A stretch of DNA of 52,174 nt from Alphaproteobacteria bacterium. GTDB lineage: Bacteria > Pseudomonadota > Alphaproteobacteria > RF32 > CAG-239. The stretch spans positions 1 to 52,174 of the forward strand of contig JAGAZZ010000046.1 of the NCBI GenBank assembly GCA_017939155.1, given 5' to 3'. Positions within the stretch are counted from its first letter, which is position 1, and each line of letters starts with the position of its first letter. Positions 48,163 to 52,174 of this stretch are shown piece by piece. The notes below the pieces were generated by a model that saw nothing but the letters and a program-made list of their open reading frames with translations, did not search any database and was not told where the DNA came from. Position numbers and translations under genes: made by a program.

Positions 48163-50077
48163 ATTTTTGCAAAATTTTCATTTTTTAAGACCTTGGATTT
48201 TACTCTTTTTGCTTCTTCCTTTGGGGTTATATTTAAAAAAGATAAATATAAAAGCAGGTGCTTCCTCATGGGAAAATATCTGTGATAAAAATTTACTTGA
48301 TTTTTTGCTTACGGGAAGCAACAAACTAAAGAAAATATCAATTAAAAAATTTATTTACACCGGACTTGTTTTTGCTGTTTTATCGGCAGCAGGACCTGCT
48401 TGGAAAAAAAGGGAAGTACCTACATTTGCCGTTGAGAATCCGGTTATGTTTATTTTGAGTTTAGCTCCGAATATGCAACTAACGGATATTTCTCCCTCAC
48501 GTTTGGAAAGAGCTAAATTTATGATTTCAGATATTACAGATAATTTAGAACAAGGACAATTCGGTTTAGAGGTTTATTCCCAAGAACCCTATCTCATCAC
48601 CCCTCTTTCTGATGATGCTAAACTTATTAAAAGTCTTTTGGAACAAATTGTTCCTGATATTGTGCCTGATGACGGAGACAGACCTGACAGAGCTATTGAT
48701 TTAGCAATCGAACGATTTAAAACCGCCGGATATGCGAGCGGAAACATTATTTTATTTGCATCCGATGTCGGACAGCGATTTGATTTAGCGTTAGAGGCTG
48801 TCAAAAAGGCGCAGGAGCTGAATTATACAGTCAATGTGGTGGATAGCTCTTATTCAGGGAGCGAAAAACTTAAGCTATTGGCTGAAAAAGACAATGGTGT
48901 TTATCTTAGCGTTAAAGAAGATGACCCGAAAAAGCTTATTCATAAAATTTCGGATATTAACCAAGAAAAGATGACGCTTAGTCAAAATTTGCGTTCAAAT
49001 TATCTTGATTTCGGGTATTATTTGCTTTTTATCCCTTTATTATGTCTGTTACCTTTTTTCCGCAAGGGGATTTTGATTTTGTGTTTAATGTTTCTTTCAA
49101 CACAGGCCAAAGCCGGATTTTTATTAAATGATGACCAGGAGGGCTTGCGCTTTTTTAAGCAAGAACAATATGAAGCGGCGCTTCATAAATTTCAAGACCC
49201 GCTATGGAGAGGAATTAGCCTTTATAAAATGGATAAAAAAGACGAAGCGTTAAAAGAATTAGCAAAATCTCAAAGCGATGTGTCTTTTTATAACAGCGGG
49301 GTTATTTTGACCAAACAATGTGAGTATCAGAAGGCGCTTGAAGCTTTCAGTAAGGCGGTTAAGCTTAATCCTGACAATAAAGATGCCATATATAACAAAA
49401 AAGTGCTTGAAGATTTGTTTGAGAGGGCTAAAAGTGACCCTTCGGTTTTAAATTGTAACAATAATCAAGAACAAAACCAGCAACAAAATCAGGACAATCA
49501 GCAGAACGAACAACAGCAAAATCAGGAGCAATCTTCATCTTCTGACAAGAATGAACAATCCGAGCAAAATCAAGATAAACAGAACGAACAGCAACAACAG
49601 AGTGAGGATAATCAATCCTCTTCTGACAAGCAGGCTCAGGATAAGCAAAACGACCAAAACGAATCTGAGCAGTCCTCTAATGAAGATAAAAAAAATCAAG
49701 ATGAACAACAGTCTAAACAAGATAAAACTGATGATAAATCCGCGCAAAATGATAATGCCGAGGGACAAGAAAACGCAGAGGATGATAAACAGCAGGAAAA
49801 AGGCAACACTCCTGATAAAGCCAATAATGACAATGGTGATGAAAACAAAAGCAAAAATAACGAGGGAAATGATGATAATGGCACAGAAGAGCAACAGGAA
49901 GAACAAAATGCATCTTTGATGAACGCTAAAAAAGGTGATGACGACACACCTTATGATGAGGAAGCTTTGGCTATGCAACGCAGATATAGAGAAATTCCTG
50001 AAGATACGGGCGGTTTGCTTAGAGAATTTATAAAAAAAGAATATATAAAGGATAGGTATAATGATGAAAATTTGTAA
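48155..50077 (+). CDS. BatB/BatC-like fusion: degenerate VWA, TPR and Gln/Asn/Asp/Glu-rich tail
   Basis: The 640-residue product joins parts that are two proteins (BatB and BatC) in many bacteria. Residues 1-290 carry two membrane helices and a VWA-like domain in which the metal site is lost: the positions of D-x-S-x-S are Ser102, Ala104 and Asn106 (FILSLAPNM). A membrane helix pair at about 285-320 follows. TPR repeats run at about 325-415 (RFFKQEQYEAALHKF, 'CEYQKALEAFSKAVKLNPDNK'). Residues about 430-600 are an extreme low-complexity tract of Gln, Asn, Asp, Glu, Ser and Lys. A conserved-looking end (YREIPEDTGGLLREFIKKEY) resembles BatC C-termini. GAGGAG precedes the ATG, and the next gene overlaps by 17 nt. 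Confidence 0.85.
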   Translation: MIEFLQNFHFLRPWILLFLLLPLGLYLKKINIKAGASSWENICDKNLLDFLLTGSNKLKKISIKKFIYTGLVFAVLSAAGPAWKKREVPTFAVENPVMFILSLAPNMQLTDISPSRLERAKFMISDITDNLEQGQFGLEVYSQEPYLITPLSDDAKLIKSLLEQIVPDIVPDDGDRPDRAIDLAIERFKTAGYASGNIILFASDVGQRFDLALEAVKKAQELNYTVNVVDSSYSGSEKLKLLAEKDNGVYLSVKEDDPKKLIHKISDINQEKMTLSQNLRSNYLDFGYYLLFIPLLCLLPFFRKGILILCLMFLSTQAKAGFLLNDDQEGLRFFKQEQYEAALHKFQDPLWRGISLYKMDKKDEALKELAKSQSDVSFYNSGVILTKQCEYQKALEAFSKAVKLNPDNKDAIYNKKVLEDLFERAKSDPSVLNCNNNQEQNQQQNQDNQQNEQQQNQEQSSSSDKNEQSEQNQDKQNEQQQQSEDNQSSSDKQAQDKQNDQNESEQSSNEDKKNQDEQQSKQDKTDDKSAQNDNAEGQENAEDDKQQEKGNTPDKANNDNGDENKSKNNEGNDDNGTEEQQEEQNASLMNAKKGDDDTPYDEEALAMQRRYREIPEDTGGLLREFIKKEYIKDRYNDENL

Positions 50078-51803
50078 GTTTTTTTATACATTAATCTTTT
50101 GTTGTTTGGCTTTTAGAGCTTATAGCGCAGAAATTGGAATTTCCCTTGATAAATCGGTTATAAGCGAGGGAGATACCCTTTACTTAACTATCAGTTATGA
50201 CGGTAAAAAAAATGATAAGCCGGATTTGAGTTCTTTAAAAAAAGATTTTGATATTGTTTCGCAATCTTATGCTGAGCAGTATAATATGATTAATGGTTCT
50301 GTCAGTCAGACAAAGAAATGGACAATCGGCTTAATTCCGCTAAAAACGGGAAAAATCTCTATTGCGCCGATAAGATACGGTAATCTAATTTCGAATGATG
50401 TAGAAGTTGAGGTTAAAAAAGTAACGGATGTTGCGTATGTTCCCGACAGTGAAGAAAATTCTAACGCGCCTTATTTTCAAATTGAACAAACTATAGACAC
50501 ACCATCGCCATACGTACAACAGCAAGTTATTCTTATCACAAAAGTTTATGACAGCATCGGTTTACATGACGGGTCTATTACAATCAGCGACGAATCGAAG
50601 AAAGATTGGATTATTATTCCGCTTTTAGATAAGCCTTTTGTTAAACAAGATGTTGTCAACAATAAACACGTCAACGTCATTACTTTCGCATTTGCCGCCT
50701 TTGCACAAAAAAGCGGTAAAATCAAAACACCGGAAATTTCTTTTAACGGCTATTATCTTAAAAACGCTAATTTTGATTTTCCGAATTTTGATGATGATTT
50801 GATGATGTTCGGAGTTGATTTCAGAAACGCGTTCGGACAAAAAGTTCCTGTTAGGATGAGAAGTAAAACGGAAGAAATCAATGTTAAACCCGCACCTACT
50901 TCATTAAATAGCGCAACCTGGCTTCCTTTAACAGGATTAACAATATCTGCGCGCTGGGCTCCGGGAACACAATTTATTAAGGGGGAAGCTTTGAGTCGAA
51001 CTCTTACGTTTACAGCTTCAGGAATGACTGAAAGCTTATTACCACAATTTTCTTTTCCTCAAGCCGAAGGATTTAAGCAATATCCCGAAAAACCGTCTGT
51101 TATGGAAAAAATTGTCGATGGACAATTAGTAACAACAGCAACGATGAATATTGTCTATATTCCCATTAAATCCGGGGAATTGACTATTCCGCCATTTGAA
51201 ATAGAATGGTTTAATGTTCGTACCGGACAATTTGAAAAAGCTGTCCTAGCGGAAGAAAAACTTAATATTTCCCCGGCTTTTGACACAGATACATCCTCTG
51301 TCATTGATTTAGAAAAAGATACATCGACTGTCGGTACAAAAAAAACCGATAATATCCAGCCCAAAAAAGAAGAAACAGCTTTGGGGAAAATCAATGATTT
51401 TACGGGACAACTTAATAAAAAAATATTGATTATGGCTATCGTTGGCTTTTTGATTTTTGTCATTATCCTGAAATTATGGTTTACACAAAAAAACAAGCAT
51501 AAACAAAGAGATTTAGTTATTACGCTGATAAAGAACCATAATTACAAAGGAGCAAAGGAAGCTTTGATTCGATGGGGTGAACAAAAATTTTTGTGCGATG
51601 ATATTAAAAATTTTAATCAGCTATCCTCTCTTGTAAATAATGATGAATTCAGTGCAGAGCTTGCGGCTTTGAATAAATTTTTATATTCTGATGACGGTGG
51701 AATATTTGATGGTGTTAAATTTATTGAAATTTTTAAAAAGATTGATAAAATGAAGAAAAAGCAGCAAAAAAATTGTGATGTTTTACCGAAACTTTACGAT
51801 TAA
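50061..51803 (+). CDS. batD: BatD-like protein with repeated immunoglobulin-like domains
   Basis: The 580-residue product has a signal peptide (residues about 1-22), then repeated strand-rich domains with the BatD features 'EGDTLYLTISYDGK', 'WTIGLIPLKTGKISIAPI' and 'IPIKSGELTIPPFEIEWFN'. A membrane helix lies near residue 455-475 (ILIMAIVGFLIFVIILKLWF), followed by a cytoplasmic helical tail (LIKNHNYKGAKEALIRWGEQKF). Most of the protein should face the periplasm. Two ATG codons, 50061 and 50064, follow AGG. It overlaps the BatB/C gene by 17 nt and ends the recognisable Bat set. Confidence 0.87.
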   Translation: MMKICKFFYTLIFCCLAFRAYSAEIGISLDKSVISEGDTLYLTISYDGKKNDKPDLSSLKKDFDIVSQSYAEQYNMINGSVSQTKKWTIGLIPLKTGKISIAPIRYGNLISNDVEVEVKKVTDVAYVPDSEENSNAPYFQIEQTIDTPSPYVQQQVILITKVYDSIGLHDGSITISDESKKDWIIIPLLDKPFVKQDVVNNKHVNVITFAFAAFAQKSGKIKTPEISFNGYYLKNANFDFPNFDDDLMMFGVDFRNAFGQKVPVRMRSKTEEINVKPAPTSLNSATWLPLTGLTISARWAPGTQFIKGEALSRTLTFTASGMTESLLPQFSFPQAEGFKQYPEKPSVMEKIVDGQLVTTATMNIVYIPIKSGELTIPPFEIEWFNVRTGQFEKAVLAEEKLNISPAFDTDTSSVIDLEKDTSTVGTKKTDNIQPKKEETALGKINDFTGQLNKKILIMAIVGFLIFVIILKLWFTQKNKHKQRDLVITLIKNHNYKGAKEALIRWGEQKFLCDDIKNFNQLSSLVNNDEFSAELAALNKFLYSDDGGIFDGVKFIEIFKKIDKMKKKQQKNCDVLPKLYD

Positions 51804-51844
51804 GCGGTATTTTGGTAATTAGGAAAAATTAAAGCGGAGTAAAT

Positions 51845-52174
51845 ATGCTTTTAATTAAACGGATTATATGCGCAGCAATAGCACTTTTGTTTCTTATTAT
51901 CGGCGTCATGATGATAAAGAATCAAGTTCAGCTATGGCAAGCCCTTGGTTTTTGTTTATTTGTCGGCGGTATAACTTTAGCTTACATTGCGATTAAACAG
52001 ACTTTACCTAATTACAATTTTTGGATTACACTTATCGCTCTTGGTTTGGCTTACGCTCTCTTGGTTGATAAATCTGTTGCAACCGTTGAAAAACAAGAAA
52101 AATCTTTAGCAACGGAACGTAGCAAACAAGAAGAAAAAACTCAGCAAATTTATGAAACAGAAATAAAAAAAGAA
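51845..52174 (+). CDS. Membrane protein, truncated by the right edge
   Basis: An ATG at 51845 with CGGAG 5 nt upstream opens a frame that stays open for 110 codons to the end of the window. The visible part has about three membrane helices (residues 5-22, 28-46 and 55-70) and then a charged Lys/Glu/Gln-rich helix (DKSVATVEKQEKSLATERSK). I do not recognise it. It follows batD by 41 nt on the same strand and may belong to the Bat operon. Confidence 0.7.
   Translation, partial: MLLIKRIICAAIALLFLIIGVMMIKNQVQLWQALGFCLFVGGITLAYIAIKQTLPNYNFWITLIALGLAYALLVDKSVATVEKQEKSLATERSKQEEKTQQIYETEIKKE

Noticed and set aside
49455..49900. CRISPR-like or tandem-repeat array
   Set aside because: The repetition comes from Gln/Asn/Asp/Glu codons in one long open frame; there are no fixed-length repeats and spacers.
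49535..49978. Hydrophobic antisense open frame within the BatB/C gene
   Set aside because: It is the mirror of the Gln/Asn/Asp/Glu tract, which reads as Leu/Ile/Phe/Val on the other strand, with no ribosome-binding site.

Overview
The window looks like chromosome from an AT-rich Gram-negative bacterium, most likely an alphaproteobacterium. A double membrane is shown by LpxC, BamD, TolQRA, a porin, a small outer-membrane barrel and an RND pump with an outer-membrane factor. The alphaproteobacterial placement rests on the rluD-rpoH neighbourhood and on a family-4-like uracil-DNA glycosylase of the form with 'WRPPGNR' and reduced cysteines. The low GC and compact spacing suggest an uncultured or host-associated lineage, but that is inference. 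I see no tRNA, rRNA, CRISPR array, insertion sequence or prophage. One RNA gene, rnpB, is clear.

Layout. At 1-2,000 there is an unassigned left edge, infC (minus strand, apparently starting with ATA) and a GNAT acetyltransferase gene with a terminator-like hairpin in its leader. ligA follows at 2,082-4,154. From 11,653 down to 4,135 on the minus strand runs a tight six-gene operon around a VirD4/TraG-type coupling ATPase, with five companions I cannot assign. It has no other secretion-system, relaxase or pilus genes, and it is the best candidate here for an undescribed system. Two of its membrane proteins are paralogues, and its first gene carries a four-fold short linear motif.

At 11,753-20,840 lie rluD, rpoH, a tripartite RND efflux operon and a subtilisin-like protease without a signal peptide. 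At 20,837-22,949 (minus) are a lipoprotein, a glutathione-S-transferase-like protein and an orphan solute-binding protein. At 23,062-27,104 are a P-loop ATPase with a damaged Walker A coupled to a J-domain membrane protein, then tgt and a LOG-family gene. At 27,110-30,830 (minus) rnpB, lpxC, bamD and recN follow one another in that order of transcription. At 31,010-35,916 are an outer-membrane barrel, glmM with an Asn-rich insertion, a TPR lipoprotein and the uracil-DNA glycosylase.

At 36,007-37,450 two tandem secreted proteins share a cysteine pattern. A small membrane protein and tolQRA follow, without tolB-pal. At 40,192-41,903 (minus) are a porin and a degenerate response regulator with overlapping genes. 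From 42,072 to the right edge runs gpmI, an EnvC-like factor, ctpA, rppH and a Bat-type cluster (DUF4381-like, BatA, a BatB/BatC fusion, BatD), then a truncated membrane-protein gene.

How the genes work together. Most of the window serves the envelope: lipid A synthesis (lpxC), barrel assembly (bamD), peptidoglycan precursor and remodelling (glmM, the EnvC-like factor, ctpA), envelope constriction (tolQRA) and efflux. Housekeeping genes for DNA, RNA and stress responses (ligA, recN, udg, rnpB, tgt, rluD, rppH, rpoH, infC) are interleaved. Starts were set from ribosome-binding sites and, at two genes, from promoter positions that exclude the longest reading frame.
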